64,000 nucleotides of DNA from Proteobacteria bacterium SG_bin9 (GCA_002083525.1 LWDM01000023.1:251693-315692); one strand, 5' to 3'. Positions 1 to 9,315 are shown, counted from the first letter of the stretch. Numbers and translations: made by a program. The notes: generated by a model not told the origin, from the letters alone.

Positions 1-915
1 GTCGCGGAAATCCTGATCTGGTCGCTGCTGGCGATGAGCGTGAACCTGCTGTTCGGCTATGTCGGCCTGCTCTCGTTCGGCCAGGCGCTCTACTTCGGCT
101 TCGGCATGTACGGCGTCGCCATCGGCATCACGCAGTTCGGCCTCGGCCTGTGGGCCGCGATGCTGCTCGGCGTCGTTGCCGCCACAACCATGGCAGCCAT
201 CGCCGGCGCGTTTGCCGTGAGGCTGACCTGGCATTACTTCGCGATCATCACCGTCGTCTTCTCGCTGATCTTCTACTTCGTCGCCATGTCGGCCAAACCG
301 CTCACCGGCGGCGACGATGGCCTCTCCTTCTCCGCGCCGCCGATCTTCGCCGCCGCCGGTCTCCTGCTCTCCGACAAAACCACGCAGTTCTATTTCATCT
401 TTCTGATCTGCCTTGCCTGCTACATCGCCATGGCGCTCCTGATATCGAGTCCGCTCGGCATGCGCTTCGCCGCTGTTCGCGACAACGAGAACCGCGCCTC
501 GCTCATCGGAATTAACGTCTACTTCACGCGCTGGATCGCGTTCGTGATGGCAGGCTTCCTCGCCGGCGTCGGCGGCGCCTTGTTCGCTCTGTTCGGCCGT
601 TACGCCTCGGCGTCGTACATGTTCTATCACGTGTCCGGCGAAGCCGTGGTGTGGGCCATTGTCGGCGGCGCCGGAACGCTGATGGGTCCGCTCGTCGGCA
701 CTGCGCTGCTGATTCTGTTCCGCGAGGTCATGTCCGGCCTCTGGGAGAACTACCTGATCGCCGTCGGCGCCGGCGTCATTCTGGTCGTGATGTTTGCGCC
801 ACGCGGCGTCGTTGGCAGCCTCAATGCGCTGGTCGCGCAGGACCGGAAGCACGACGATCCGCCTGCGGTCGCGGCTGCGGACGTCTCGACGGCAGACCTG
901 GCAAAGGCCGAATAG
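1..915 (+). CDS. Branched-chain amino acid-type ABC transporter permease (LivM family), 5' partial
   Basis: This is the inner-membrane permease of a Liv/HAAT importer, truncated by the window edge. The frame is open from base 1, and 304 residues are visible. The sequence is dominated by hydrophobic helices. It carries the LivM-like segment around LLFGYVGLLSFGQALYFG near the start and the conserved IVGGAGTLMGPLVG loop near the end. The stop (913-915) lies two bases before the start of the ATP-binding gene, so the genes form one operon (livM-livG-livF-binding protein). A livH partner is expected just left of the window. The real substrate is unknown: the family also carries urea, amides and aromatic acids, and the binding protein downstream is not a classical LivJ/LivK. 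Confidence 0.9.
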   Translation, partial: VAEILIWSLLAMSVNLLFGYVGLLSFGQALYFGFGMYGVAIGITQFGLGLWAAMLLGVVAATTMAAIAGAFAVRLTWHYFAIITVVFSLIFYFVAMSAKPLTGGDDGLSFSAPPIFAAAGLLLSDKTTQFYFIFLICLACYIAMALLISSPLGMRFAAVRDNENRASLIGINVYFTRWIAFVMAGFLAGVGGALFALFGRYASASYMFYHVSGEAVVWAIVGGAGTLMGPLVGTALLILFREVMSGLWENYLIAVGAGVILVVMFAPRGVVGSLNALVAQDRKHDDPPAVAAADVSTADLAKAE

Positions 916-917
916 CC

Positions 918-1670
918 ATGAGTAACGCCCTCTCTGTCCGCAACCTCACCAAGCGCTTCGGCGGCCTCGTCGCCGTCGACAACATTACCGTCGATTTCCC
1001 CAAAGGCGTGCTCAACGCGGTGATCGGACCGAACGGCGCCGGCAAGACTACGCTGTTCAATCTTGTCACCGGGATTCTGCCCGCTACGGCAGGCTCGGTG
1101 ATATTCGAGGGCAATGAACTGGTCGGCATGAAGCCGCATCAGATCGTTGCGCGCGGCCTGTCGCGGACGTTGCAGATCAAGAGCGTGTTCGGCGGCATGA
1201 CCGTCGCCGACAATGTTCGGATCGCGGTGCTGGCGCATGAGAAGATCGGCAACCCGCTGCGGCCTGCATCGAGCTATCGCGAGATCACCGCGCGCGTGGA
1301 GGAGCTACTGGCCCAGACCGGGCTCGAGCGCCTCGCAAGAATCGAATCCGGCACCCTCTCGTACGGCGACGTGGCATTGCTCGAGATCGCCCTCGCGCTG
1401 GCCAACAAGCCCCGCCTCTTGCTGCTCGACGAACCGATTTGCGGCATGAGTCCGAGCGAAACCGAGCGCACCGTCGCGCGGATCACTCACCTCGCCAAGA
1501 CCACCGACATCATCCTGATCGAGCACGACATGGAGGTCGTGTTCGCCGTGGCCGATCTCATCACCGTGATGGCGCAAGGCCGCTTGCTGGCGCAGGACAA
1601 GCCGAAGGCCATCGCCGCCGATCCGCGCGTGCAGGAGGTCTATCTCGGCGCACCGGAGGAAGCCGCATGA
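918..1670 (+). CDS. ABC transporter ATP-binding protein (LivG family)
   Basis: Cytoplasmic ATPase of the Liv-type importer, 250 residues, the usual LivG length. The Walker A motif GPNGAGKTT is near residue 36 and Walker B ends in LLLLDEPICGM. The H-loop is IEHDMEVVF. The ABC signature reads LSYGD, the tyrosine variant common in LivG proteins. The start ATG at 918 follows the permease stop by two bases. The gene ends in an ATGA overlap with the next ATPase gene, which points to translational coupling. A longer reading of the same frame from 651 overlaps the permease and is not real. Confidence 0.93.
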   Translation: MSNALSVRNLTKRFGGLVAVDNITVDFPKGVLNAVIGPNGAGKTTLFNLVTGILPATAGSVIFEGNELVGMKPHQIVARGLSRTLQIKSVFGGMTVADNVRIAVLAHEKIGNPLRPASSYREITARVEELLAQTGLERLARIESGTLSYGDVALLEIALALANKPRLLLLDEPICGMSPSETERTVARITHLAKTTDIILIEHDMEVVFAVADLITVMAQGRLLAQDKPKAIAADPRVQEVYLGAPEEAA

Positions 1671-2374
1671 CGCCAACGCTTGCTGTCTCCGGCCTGTCGG
1701 CGGCCATTGGGAAAATCCCGGTACTGCGCGGTGTCGATCTTCATGTCCGCAGCGGCGAGACCGTTGCACTGCTGGGCCGCAACGGCGTCGGCAAGACGTC
1801 GACGCTGCGCGCCATTCTCGGTCTGCTGCCGCGCAAGGGCGGCAAGGTCAATTTCAAGGGCGACGACCTCACCCGCCTGCCCGCGCACCGTGTGTCCGGT
1901 GAAGGCATCGGCTACGTTCCGCAGGGCCGCGGCATTTTTCCGGGCCTGACCGTCGAGGAAAATCTCTTCCTCGGTCTGCGATCGGCGCCGCCCGCGGCAC
2001 TGATCGAAGACATCTACGCGCGCTTCCCGCGTCTCGCCGAGCGCAAGACGCAGGCGGCGGGCACGCTCTCCGGCGGCGAACAGCAGATTTTGGCCATCGG
2101 CCGCTGCCTGATGCGCCAGCCCTCACTGATCCTGCTCGACGAGCCGACCGAAGGCATCATGCCCAAGCTCGTCGCCGACATTCGCCGCGAAATCCAGGCG
2201 ATCGCGCGCCAGGGCGTTGCGATCCTGCTGGTCGAGCAGAACCTGCGCACGGCGCTGAAACTCGCCTCGCGCATCTACCTGATGGAAAAGGGCGTCGTCG
2301 TTCACGAAGCCACGCCCGAGCAACTCGCGGCCGATGCATCGACCGTTCACCGGTATCTGGGCGTCGCTCTCTAG
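1667..2374 (+). CDS. ABC transporter ATP-binding protein (LivF family)
   Basis: Second ATPase of the importer, 235 residues. Walker A is GRNGVGKTS, the signature is LSGGEQQ, Walker B is LILLDEPTEGIMP and the H-loop region is LLVEQN. The EGIMP and VEQN motifs are typical of LivF rather than LivG. The start overlaps the livG stop by four bases (ATGA). It is followed after 41 bases by the binding-protein gene. The two ATPases presumably form a heterodimer under a LivH/LivM permease pair. Confidence 0.93.
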   Translation: MTPTLAVSGLSAAIGKIPVLRGVDLHVRSGETVALLGRNGVGKTSTLRAILGLLPRKGGKVNFKGDDLTRLPAHRVSGEGIGYVPQGRGIFPGLTVEENLFLGLRSAPPAALIEDIYARFPRLAERKTQAAGTLSGGEQQILAIGRCLMRQPSLILLDEPTEGIMPKLVADIRREIQAIARQGVAILLVEQNLRTALKLASRIYLMEKGVVVHEATPEQLAADASTVHRYLGVAL

Positions 2375-2415
2375 CGGCGCTTTTTCTTTGTGTGGTTTAA
2401 CTGACGGAGGGTTAC

Positions 2416-3693
2416 ATGAAGGGCATCAAGCTAAATCGCCGCAGCTTTCTCTCGCATGCGCTCGCGGGCGGCGCTGCCGCCGGCACGTCCTATCTCGGGC
2501 TGACCAAAGATCTCTACGGACAAAGCGGGTCCATCATTCTCGGTAGCCACTGCGAACTGACTGGCGGCTTCGCATCGTGGGGCTATTGGCATGACAAGGC
2601 CGCCAAGGCGGCCGTTGCGCTGGTGAATGAACAAGGCGGCATCGCCGGCCGCAAGGTCGAGCTCGTCACCGAAGACACCGAGTCGAACCCGGCGACCGGT
2701 TCACGCAAGCTTCGCTCGCTGATCGAACGCAGCGGCGCCAACTTCATTGTCGGCTCGGTCCATTCCGGAGTCATGTTGTCGTCGATCCCGGTCGCAACCG
2801 AACTCAAGACCATCTACTTCTCGGCCGGCGAGGCGACCGAAGCCACCGGCACCAAGGGCACGCGCTACTCCTTCCGCACCGGTACCGACACTTATGCGCT
2901 CGCCGCGGCCGGTGCGCCCTGGGCCTACAACAACCTCGGCAAGACCTGGACGATCATCTCGCCGGACTATGCCTGGGGCCATAGCCACTATCAGGAGCAC
3001 AAAGCGGTTATCGAGAAGCTGGGCGGCAAGGTTTACGACCCGATCTTTGTGCCGCTCGACGCCAAGGACCTCGTCCCGTATCTGGCGAAGATTCCCTCCG
3101 ACACGCAGGTGCTGTTCTCGGTGTTCTTCGGCGCCCAGTCGGTTGCCTTCTACTCGCAGGCGAAATCGATGGGTCTTGAGAAGACGATGAAGATGTACTC
3201 GGTCTCCGGCACGATGGAAGCGATCGCGCCGGCCGATCTGCAGGGCGCAGGCGAAGGCGTCTATCTCGTCGAAAACTTCCCGCGCATGCTGAAGTACAAG
3301 GACGACGATTTCCACAAGCAGCACAACGTACGCATGGCGATCGACGACGTCGATGCGCGCGAAAACAACTCGCAGCGGGTCATGGCCAAGAGCCACGCCT
3401 GGCAGTCATGGGAGAACGTGTTCGCGCTCAAGAAAGCGATCGAAGTCTCCGGCTGGAAGAGCAAGAAGGACGACAAGCTCGTCATCGAAGCACTCGAAGG
3501 CCTGACACTCGACAACTCCCTGGGGCATCCGCAGGGGGCCAAGACGATCCGCCGCGAAGACCACTCGGGCATGATCGATTGCTATATCTCGCGCGTCGAG
3601 AATGGAAAGCTCGAAGTGAAGAAGAAGGTCAGCAAGGAAGAATTGACGGCGCAACTCACGCCTCGCGTCGACTTCTCCAAGCAGTCGGTGTGA
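2416..3693 (+). CDS. ABC transporter substrate-binding protein, Tat-type signal (Peripla_BP_6 / amide-urea binding-like)
   Basis: Periplasmic receptor of the first Liv-type importer, 425 residues. The N-terminus has a twin-arginine motif (NRRSFLSHALAGG), suggesting folded export through Tat. The mature part follows the type I periplasmic-binding fold, with an early ELTGGFASWG ligand-site segment and the NEQGGIAGRKVELV segment typical of HAAT receptors. The longer size and the ligand-site residues look more like the amide/urea-binding branch (FmdD/AmiC-like) than LivJ; this is an impression and was not tested by alignment. A strong ribosome site, GGAGGG at 2406-2411, precedes the ATG. The operon ends here, with a hairpin at 3702-3729. 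Confidence 0.88.
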   Translation: MKGIKLNRRSFLSHALAGGAAAGTSYLGLTKDLYGQSGSIILGSHCELTGGFASWGYWHDKAAKAAVALVNEQGGIAGRKVELVTEDTESNPATGSRKLRSLIERSGANFIVGSVHSGVMLSSIPVATELKTIYFSAGEATEATGTKGTRYSFRTGTDTYALAAAGAPWAYNNLGKTWTIISPDYAWGHSHYQEHKAVIEKLGGKVYDPIFVPLDAKDLVPYLAKIPSDTQVLFSVFFGAQSVAFYSQAKSMGLEKTMKMYSVSGTMEAIAPADLQGAGEGVYLVENFPRMLKYKDDDFHKQHNVRMAIDDVDARENNSQRVMAKSHAWQSWENVFALKKAIEVSGWKSKKDDKLVIEALEGLTLDNSLGHPQGAKTIRREDHSGMIDCYISRVENGKLEVKKKVSKEELTAQLTPRVDFSKQSV

Positions 3694-3701
3694 TCGAAAA
3701 C

Positions 3702-3729
3702 GGCGCGGACATCGCAAGATGCCCGCGCC
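3702..3729. terminator. Hairpin between convergent genes, likely bidirectional terminator
   Basis: A GGCGCGG / CCGCGCC stem is extended, after one A-C mismatch, by CATC / GATG around a GCAA tetraloop. It sits between the stops of the binding-protein gene (3693) and the LysR gene (3736). On the minus strand the stem is followed by GTTTTCG, a short T-run, so it works best as a terminator for the LysR gene. Confidence 0.65.
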
Positions 3730-3735
3730 CCATTC

Positions 3736-4629
3736 TCAAAATTCGTTGAAGAACGCCTTGTCGCGGCTGAAAACGTTCGTCAGATGGCGCACAACCGAGC
3801 GGATGCGCCCCATGAACTCCAGGTCTTCGTGCACGCTCAGATAAACGTCGCGATAGACCTTCACCTCCTCGGCCAGGACCGGCACCAGCCTCGGATTCAT
3901 CTTTGCCGAGAACAACGGCAGCAGCCCAATGCCCGCACCCGCGGCCACTGCGTTCTGCTGCGCGTGCATGCTGCTTGAGCGCAACGAGACGCTCGACGGT
4001 TCGAGCACGTCGAGCAGCCAGTGCACCGGCTGAATGGCGACCAGATCCTCGACATAATCCACGAACGTATGCGCGGGCAGTTCATCGCGGCTTTTCGGCA
4101 GGCCGCGGCGTGCGAGATATTCGGCACTCGCGAACAGCGCCAGACGAAAACTCCCGAGCTTGCGCACCACAAGCCGCTGTCCGACCGGCTGCACGAAGCT
4201 GATGAACAAATCGGCTTCGCGTTTGGAGAGATTAATCAGATGCCGCTCGGTCACCAGTTCGACGATGATGCCGGGCTCACGCTCGGCCAGCTCGGCAAAC
4301 CGCTCGCCCAGGTAAAATGCGCCGATGCCTTCCATCGTCGCCACGCGCACACGGCCGGTCGCCGCCGTCTGCTCCGCGCCGAACGCATGCGGAATGCCGT
4401 TGGCTTCGACCTCGATCCGTTCGGCGATCGTGAACAGGCGATGCCCCTGCTCCGTCAGTACGAAACCATCGGGCTTGCGGTCGAACAGTTTGATCGAGAG
4501 GTCCTTCTCGAGCTCGGCAATGCGCCTGCTGACAGTCGTGTGGTCGACCTTCAGCCGCCGCGCCGCGGGCGCAAGACGGCTTTGCCGCGCCAGCTCCAGA
4601 AAGAAGACAAGATCATTCCAGTTGAACAC
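3736..4629 (-). CDS. LysR-family transcriptional regulator
   Basis: DNA-binding regulator of 297 residues with the winged helix-turn-helix at the N-terminus (LAPAARRLKVDHTTVSRRI). A LysR substrate domain starts near residue 88 (RVRVATMEGIGAFYL). It starts with GTG. It is convergent with the first Liv operon and lies upstream, on the same strand, of the second Liv operon's end, so its target is not obvious. It belongs to the same subfamily as the LysR at 22381-23316: both share LKVDH(T/S)TV(S/T)RR and (I/V)ATMEG. The inducer is unknown. Confidence 0.9.
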   Translation of the reverse strand: MFNWNDLVFFLELARQSRLAPAARRLKVDHTTVSRRIAELEKDLSIKLFDRKPDGFVLTEQGHRLFTIAERIEVEANGIPHAFGAEQTAATGRVRVATMEGIGAFYLGERFAELAEREPGIIVELVTERHLINLSKREADLFISFVQPVGQRLVVRKLGSFRLALFASAEYLARRGLPKSRDELPAHTFVDYVEDLVAIQPVHWLLDVLEPSSVSLRSSSMHAQQNAVAAGAGIGLLPLFSAKMNPRLVPVLAEEVKVYRDVYLSVHEDLEFMGRIRSVVRHLTNVFSRDKAFFNEF

Positions 4630-4633
4630 GCGA

Positions 4634-4659
4634 TCTCTCCGACGGGCCGTCGGGAGAGA
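4634..4659. repeat. Imperfect inverted repeat upstream of the LysR gene and downstream of livF
   Basis: Arms beginning TCTCTCCGAC and ending GTCGGGAGAGA are complementary with one bulged base. It lies 3' of the livF stop at 4743 (minus strand), so it could end that operon. It could equally lie in the LysR leader. No strong T-run is visible. Confidence 0.35.
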
Positions 4660-4693
4660 AAGAAACCCGCCCGCCGGACATCAGAATAGAACG

Positions 4694-4705
4694 CCTCAAC
4701 TGAGG
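4694..4705. promoter_or_regulatory. Short palindrome, possible regulator site
   Basis: CCTCA-AC-TGAGG is a perfect 5-bp inverted repeat in the 113-bp gap between the LysR start and the livF stop. It may be an autoregulatory site for the LysR gene. The only evidence is symmetry and position. Confidence 0.25.
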
Positions 4706-4742
4706 TGTACATGGCCGGAACGCGTCGCCGGATCTGAGACGG

Positions 4743-5447
4743 CTAGACGCTGCAATACTTTTCCTGAATCTCGGGATTCGAGATCAGCGCCGCGGCGCTG
4801 TCGTGATGGACGATGACGCCCTGGTCCATCACGTAGACGCGATCCGACAGCGACAGCGCCAGTTCGACGTTCTGCTCGACCAGCAGGATCGTCGTTCCTT
4901 GCGCCTTTAGATTGCGGAACTGCGCGAACATTTCCTCGACCAGGATCGGCATGATGCCTTCCGACGGCTCGTCGAGCAGGATCATCTTCGGTTCGGCCAT
5001 CATCGCGCGCGCGATTGCCAGCATCTGCTGCTCGCCGCCCGACAGCGTCACGCCCTGCTGCGACAGGCGCTGCTTCAGGCGCGGAAAGGTTTCGGCAATG
5101 CGCTCGATCATCTGCGCTTCCTTGGCGCGCGAGGCGGACGCGATGATGCCGAGCCGCAGATTTTCCTCGACCGTCAGACCCGGCACGATGCGGCGGTCTT
5201 CCGGTACGTAGGCGAGCCCAAGATGAAACCGCTCATGCGCCGGACGCCCGAGGATCGGATGACTGTCGAACGAGACGTCGCCGCTGCATTTGTCGACAAG
5301 CCCCATAATCGTCTTCAGCGTCGTCGTCTTGCCGGCGCCATTGCGGCCGATCAGCGTGACGATCTCGCCCTGCTTCACCTCAAGCGATACGCCCTGCAGG
5401 ATATGGCTATAGCGGTACCAGGCCGAGAGGTTATTGACGGTCAGCAT
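4743..5447 (-). CDS. ABC transporter ATP-binding protein (LivF family)
   Basis: Last gene of the eight-gene molybdenum hydroxylase/Liv operon, 234 residues. Walker A is GRNGAGKTT, the signature LSGGEQQ, Walker B ILLDEPSEGIMP and the H-loop region LLVEQN: the full LivF set. Its start codon shares one base with the upstream livG stop (TGATG), so it is translationally coupled. It pairs with the LivG at 5447-6208. Confidence 0.93.
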   Translation of the reverse strand: MLTVNNLSAWYRYSHILQGVSLEVKQGEIVTLIGRNGAGKTTTLKTIMGLVDKCSGDVSFDSHPILGRPAHERFHLGLAYVPEDRRIVPGLTVEENLRLGIIASASRAKEAQMIERIAETFPRLKQRLSQQGVTLSGGEQQMLAIARAMMAEPKMILLDEPSEGIMPILVEEMFAQFRNLKAQGTTILLVEQNVELALSLSDRVYVMDQGVIVHHDSAAALISNPEIQEKYCSV

Positions 5448-6208
5448 CAGGCGTGACCTCCCGCCGTCCCCTGCCCGAGATAGACGCGCTTGACCTCGTC
5501 GTTGCTGCGGATGTCGTCCGGCGAACCCTGCGCCAGCAATTCGCCGTGATGCAGCACCACCAGATGCTCGGCCAGTCCCATCACGAGCTTCATCTTGTGC
5601 TCGACCAGCACGATCGTCCGCTGCTCGGCGAGCTTCGCGATCAGGTTCATCATCTCGCGGGTTTCTTCCGGACTCATACCGGCCGTCGGTTCGTCGAGCA
5701 GCAGAAGCTTCGGATCGGATGCGAGCGCCATCGCCATTTCGAGGCTGCGCTGTTCGCCATGCGCCAGTTCGCGCGCACGCCGCAGCCGCCGAGCCCCGAG
5801 GCCGACCAGCGCTAGCAGCGCATCCGCCTTCTCGATCAGGCTGCCGTAGCTGTCGCGATTACGAAACAACTGAAAACGCTCCGACAGCGCCTGCGCCGCG
5901 ACGCGCACGTTCTCACGTGCGGTCAGTTCGGGAAAGACGTTGGTGATCTGGAACGACTTGGCGATGCCCATGCGCGCGAACTGATGCGAGGGCGTCCCCG
6001 TGATGTCGCGTCCGTCGAAGCTGATGCTCCCTGTCGTCGGCGCAAAGGCGCCGGAGATTACGTTGAAGAACGTGCTCTTGCCCGCGCCGTTCGGTCCGAT
6101 GACTGCCGTCAGCTTGCCGCGGGCAAAGGACACCGACACGCCCTTCAGCGCGATGAAGCCGCCGAAGTTCATGCCGACGTTCTGCGCAACGAGGATGGGA
6201 TCGCTCAT
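5447..6208 (-). CDS. ABC transporter ATP-binding protein (LivG family)
   Basis: LivG ATPase of 253 residues: Walker A GPNGAGKST, signature region LAHGEQRSLEMAMAL, Walker B LLLLDEPTAGMSP, H-loop VEHKMKLV. The start is the ATG at 6208, which overlaps the livM stop in an ATGA. The same frame stays open upstream to 6790, but that part is antisense-like noise inside livM and shows no ABC homology. It forms one importer with the genes at 4743-9315. Confidence 0.93.
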   Translation of the reverse strand: MSDPILVAQNVGMNFGGFIALKGVSVSFARGKLTAVIGPNGAGKSTFFNVISGAFAPTTGSISFDGRDITGTPSHQFARMGIAKSFQITNVFPELTARENVRVAAQALSERFQLFRNRDSYGSLIEKADALLALVGLGARRLRRARELAHGEQRSLEMAMALASDPKLLLLDEPTAGMSPEETREMMNLIAKLAEQRTIVLVEHKMKLVMGLAEHLVVLHHGELLAQGSPDDIRSNDEVKRVYLGQGTAGGHA

Positions 6209-7185
6209 TTGCGCTCCATCCATTGCAGCAGCGAACCCCAGATGCCACGCGGGAAGAACAACACGAAGATGATAAAGATGATGCCGACGAAAAGCTGCCA
6301 GTTCGCCGTCAGCATCGCCAGCACGTCCTCGATCAGGAGGAACGCCGCCGCGCCGACGAACGGGCCGAAGAATGTGCCCATACCGCCGAGCAATGCCATC
6401 ATCACCACCTGGCCGGACTTGGTGTAGTGCACCGTCTCGACCGGCACGATGGATAGATGGATCGCGTTCAGCGCACCCGCGAGGCCGCAGAACGCGCCGG
6501 AGATGATGAACGCGACGAGCTTCGTCCGAATGACATCGTAACCGCAGGCGCGCGCCCGCTCCTCGTTCTCGCGGATCGCCTCCAGCACCGCGCCGAACGG
6601 CGACGCGAGAATGCGCGAGAACAGCCAGATCGCTGCCGCGACGAACGCGAGCACGACGTAGTACTTCACGGTCGGGTTGATGAATGGCAGCGAGATGCCG
6701 AACACTGAAATGGTTTGCAGGTTGACGCCGCGCAGGCCGTTCTCGCCGCCGGTCAGGCTCTGCATCTGGTAGAAGGCGTAGTAGACGCACATCGACAGCG
6801 CGAGCGTCACCATCGAGAAGTAGATGCCGCGCGTGCGGATCGCGAGAAAGCCCATCACCACCGCGAGCAGCGTGGCGGACGCCGTGCCGATCGCGATCGC
6901 GCCGAACCAGCCGATCTTATAGCTGACGATGGCGATGCCGCAGCCATACGCCCCTGCGCCGAGAAACGCAGCATGGCCGAACGACAGAAGCCCAGTGTAA
7001 CCGAAAATGAGATTGAATCCGAGCGCGTAGAGCCCGAGCACCAGGATGTTCACCGCCAACGCCTCGTACGGCACGATCCACGGGAACACGACGAGAAACG
7101 CCAGCGTCAGCGCGACACGGTAACGGCCGGCGAGATCGAGCCAGTGCGGCGTGTCGCGCGGCGATGTGAGATCGACGGTCGTCAT
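6205..7185 (-). CDS. Branched-chain amino acid-type ABC permease (LivM family)
   Basis: Permease of 326 residues with about ten hydrophobic segments. LivM hallmarks include LIFGYTGLLSFGHAAFLGAGAY near residue 62, the IRENEERARACGYD cytoplasmic loop and MALLGGMGTFFGPFVGA near the C-terminus. The start lies one base after the livH stop, and the end overlaps livG by four bases. It forms the membrane pore together with LivH (7187-8068). Confidence 0.92.
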   Translation of the reverse strand: MTTVDLTSPRDTPHWLDLAGRYRVALTLAFLVVFPWIVPYEALAVNILVLGLYALGFNLIFGYTGLLSFGHAAFLGAGAYGCGIAIVSYKIGWFGAIAIGTASATLLAVVMGFLAIRTRGIYFSMVTLALSMCVYYAFYQMQSLTGGENGLRGVNLQTISVFGISLPFINPTVKYYVVLAFVAAAIWLFSRILASPFGAVLEAIRENEERARACGYDVIRTKLVAFIISGAFCGLAGALNAIHLSIVPVETVHYTKSGQVVMMALLGGMGTFFGPFVGAAAFLLIEDVLAMLTANWQLFVGIIFIIFVLFFPRGIWGSLLQWMERK

Positions 7186-7186
7186 G

Positions 7187-8068
7187 TCAGCCGAGCGCTC
7201 CCGCCTTGCCGAGCAGGCCGCGCGGCCGCACCAGCAACACCAGCGCCATCAGGATGAAGATCGACACCTTCGCCATTTCGGGCACGAACAGCGATGTCAT
7301 CGCCACGACGACACCGACGAGGAGCCCGGCAATCACTGCACCGGCGAGCGATCCCATGCCGCCGACGACGGTCACCACGAACGCTTCGGCAAGAACGGGA
7401 ATGCCCATCTCCGGGGTCACGCCTTGCAACGGCGCGGCAAGTACACCGGACAAGCCGGCGATACCGGTGCCAATGCCGAACACGAGCAGCCAGACCTTCG
7501 ACACGTCGATGCCGAGCACCTTGACGATTTCCGGATCGCGCGCGCCAGCCCGAATGATCAGGCCGTAACGCGTTCGCTCGATGAAGAACCACAGCGCGAC
7601 AACGATCGCGAGCGTGATGCCGATCAGGAACAGGCGATAGAGCGGAAAGAAGCCGATGCCGATGTTCACCGCGCCGCGCAGCTCCGGCGGCGTCGGAAAG
7701 CGGATGCCGGTCAGTCCGAACAGAATCCGGATCATCTCGATGAAGACGTAGGACAGGCCGAACGTCAGCAGCAGCGGATAATCGATGCCGCGGCCGTACA
7801 GCGGCCGCAGCAGCACGCGTTCGACCGCAAGGCCGATGGCGCCGACACCAAGTGGCGTCAGCACCAGCGAGACCCAGAAGTTTCCGGTCAGCCCGAACAG
7901 GAAGACGCCGATGTAGGCCCCGACCATGAAGAACGCGCCGTGTGCGAAGTTGACGACGTTCAACAGGCCGAAGATCAGCGACAGCCCGAGCGCGAGCAGC
8001 ACATAGATGGCCCCGAGCGCAATCCCGGTGACGAGTTGCAGGGCGAGAAGGTCGAGGCCAACGCTCAT
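7187..8068 (-). CDS. Branched-chain amino acid-type ABC permease (LivH family)
   Basis: Permease of 293 residues, LivH type: LALGLSLIFGLLNVVNFAHGAFFMVGAY near the N-terminus and VVGGMGSLAGAVIAGLLVG near the C-terminus. The ATG at 8068 is preferred over the adjoining TTG at 8071. The gene begins eight bases after the binding-protein stop. A long frame shifted by one (7182-8102) is an artefact of the high GC content. Confidence 0.92.
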   Translation of the reverse strand: MSVGLDLLALQLVTGIALGAIYVLLALGLSLIFGLLNVVNFAHGAFFMVGAYIGVFLFGLTGNFWVSLVLTPLGVGAIGLAVERVLLRPLYGRGIDYPLLLTFGLSYVFIEMIRILFGLTGIRFPTPPELRGAVNIGIGFFPLYRLFLIGITLAIVVALWFFIERTRYGLIIRAGARDPEIVKVLGIDVSKVWLLVFGIGTGIAGLSGVLAAPLQGVTPEMGIPVLAEAFVVTVVGGMGSLAGAVIAGLLVGVVVAMTSLFVPEMAKVSIFILMALVLLVRPRGLLGKAGALG

Positions 8069-8076
8069 CAACGTGC

Positions 8077-9315
8077 TTAAGCCTTATGGCCCATCTCTTC
8101 ACACGACCGCAGGTTCTTCTCGTCCGGCTTCTCGACCGCGACGACGGAGAACACGTCGTTCTTGTCCTTCTGGTCCTTGTGCTTGGACTCGATGATGAGC
8201 ACCGACTGAACCGACTGATGGTCGCAGCCGCGATAGTACTGCTCGCCCTTGTACCAGTCGTACTTCAGTGCGCGCAGCGCAGTGATGACCTTTTCGGTCT
8301 CGGTCGACTTCGCCGCCTTCACGGCTTCGAGCACCGAGCGGACACCGGCATAGCCGAGCGCGCCATAGTCGGACGGTACCGCGCCGGCATTGGCCTTACG
8401 GAACTTGTCGTTGAAAGCCTTCGCTGACGGCACGGTGTCCTCAAGACGCCAGTAGTACGACGTACCGCCGACCACGCCTTCGAACACGTCGCCGCCGGCC
8501 TGGCGCGCGGTGTAGAGCAGCACTGGCGCGACGAGCTTGGTCTTGCTCTTCAGGCCGAACTCGGTCGCCTGCGTGATCGAGACCACCTGATCGCGGCCGA
8601 AATTGCAGAGGCACAGCACGTCCGGCTGCAGCGACTGGATGCGCGGCAGGAACGCGGTGTAGTCGCTAGCGCCGATCGGGTGGCGGATGTCGGCGAGCGT
8701 CTCGACGCCGAATTCCTTGCCGGCGCGCTGGAAACCGCGCACCATTTCATGGCCATAGGCATAGTCGGCGGTGAGGAAGACGACCTTCTTGCCGAACTTC
8801 GGGAATGCATAGCGGCCGACCGCGCCCGCCGTCATGTGCGGATTCATCGCCTCGTGGAAGGTGAACTTCGACCAGTCCTTTACCTCGTTGATCGCGTCCG
8901 ACTGGCTGATCGAGTTGAAGATCACGCCGCGTTCCTTGGCGACGTTGTTGATCGAGAGCTGCACCGCCGCCGACAGCGAGCCGACGATGAAGTTGACCTT
9001 GTCCTTCTCGATCAGTTCGAGCGTGCGCGTCGCCGCCTCGCCCGGATTGAGCTTGTCGTCGCGCACCAGTAGTTCCGCCATCTGGCCGCCGAAGCCACCG
9101 GCATCGTTGAAGTCCTTCACGGCGATCTGCGCAGCCTTGACCTGATCGTTGGCCTCGGCGCCGAACGCGCCGGTCAGCGGCACCGGGAAGCCGATCTTGA
9201 TCGTACCGGCCTGCGCACGCGCGCTGGTGAAAATGGCCGGCATTGCGCCGATGGCACCGACGGCGGCCGCGCCTTGCAGCAGACGACGCCGGGTCGTCCG
9301 GAACTTGCTGGTCAT
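8077..9315 (-). CDS. ABC transporter substrate-binding protein with Tat-type signal
   Basis: Periplasmic receptor of 412 residues. The N-terminus has a twin-arginine motif (TTRRRLLQG) followed by a hydrophobic stretch and an AQAG cleavage region. The mature start IKIGFPVPLTGAFG is the standard HAAT receptor opening, and the type I binding fold continues to the end. A ribosome site (GGGAGGATTCAACATG) is clear. The gene lies only 49 bases after the molybdenum hydroxylase large-subunit gene and on the same strand. The imported compound is therefore probably the hydroxylase substrate or a relative; this is an inference from the operon. Confidence 0.9.
   Translation of the reverse strand: MTSKFRTTRRRLLQGAAAVGAIGAMPAIFTSARAQAGTIKIGFPVPLTGAFGAEANDQVKAAQIAVKDFNDAGGFGGQMAELLVRDDKLNPGEAATRTLELIEKDKVNFIVGSLSAAVQLSINNVAKERGVIFNSISQSDAINEVKDWSKFTFHEAMNPHMTAGAVGRYAFPKFGKKVVFLTADYAYGHEMVRGFQRAGKEFGVETLADIRHPIGASDYTAFLPRIQSLQPDVLCLCNFGRDQVVSITQATEFGLKSKTKLVAPVLLYTARQAGGDVFEGVVGGTSYYWRLEDTVPSAKAFNDKFRKANAGAVPSDYGALGYAGVRSVLEAVKAAKSTETEKVITALRALKYDWYKGEQYYRGCDHQSVQSVLIIESKHKDQKDKNDVFSVVAVEKPDEKNLRSCEEMGHKA

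Noticed and set aside
6209..6790. Upstream extension of the LivG frame
   Set aside because: Lies inside livM, has no ABC homology and would give a far too long protein.
7182..8102. 306-residue frame on the minus strand overlapping livH
   Set aside because: Arginine-rich +1 frame; the livH frame carries the family motifs and membrane helices.
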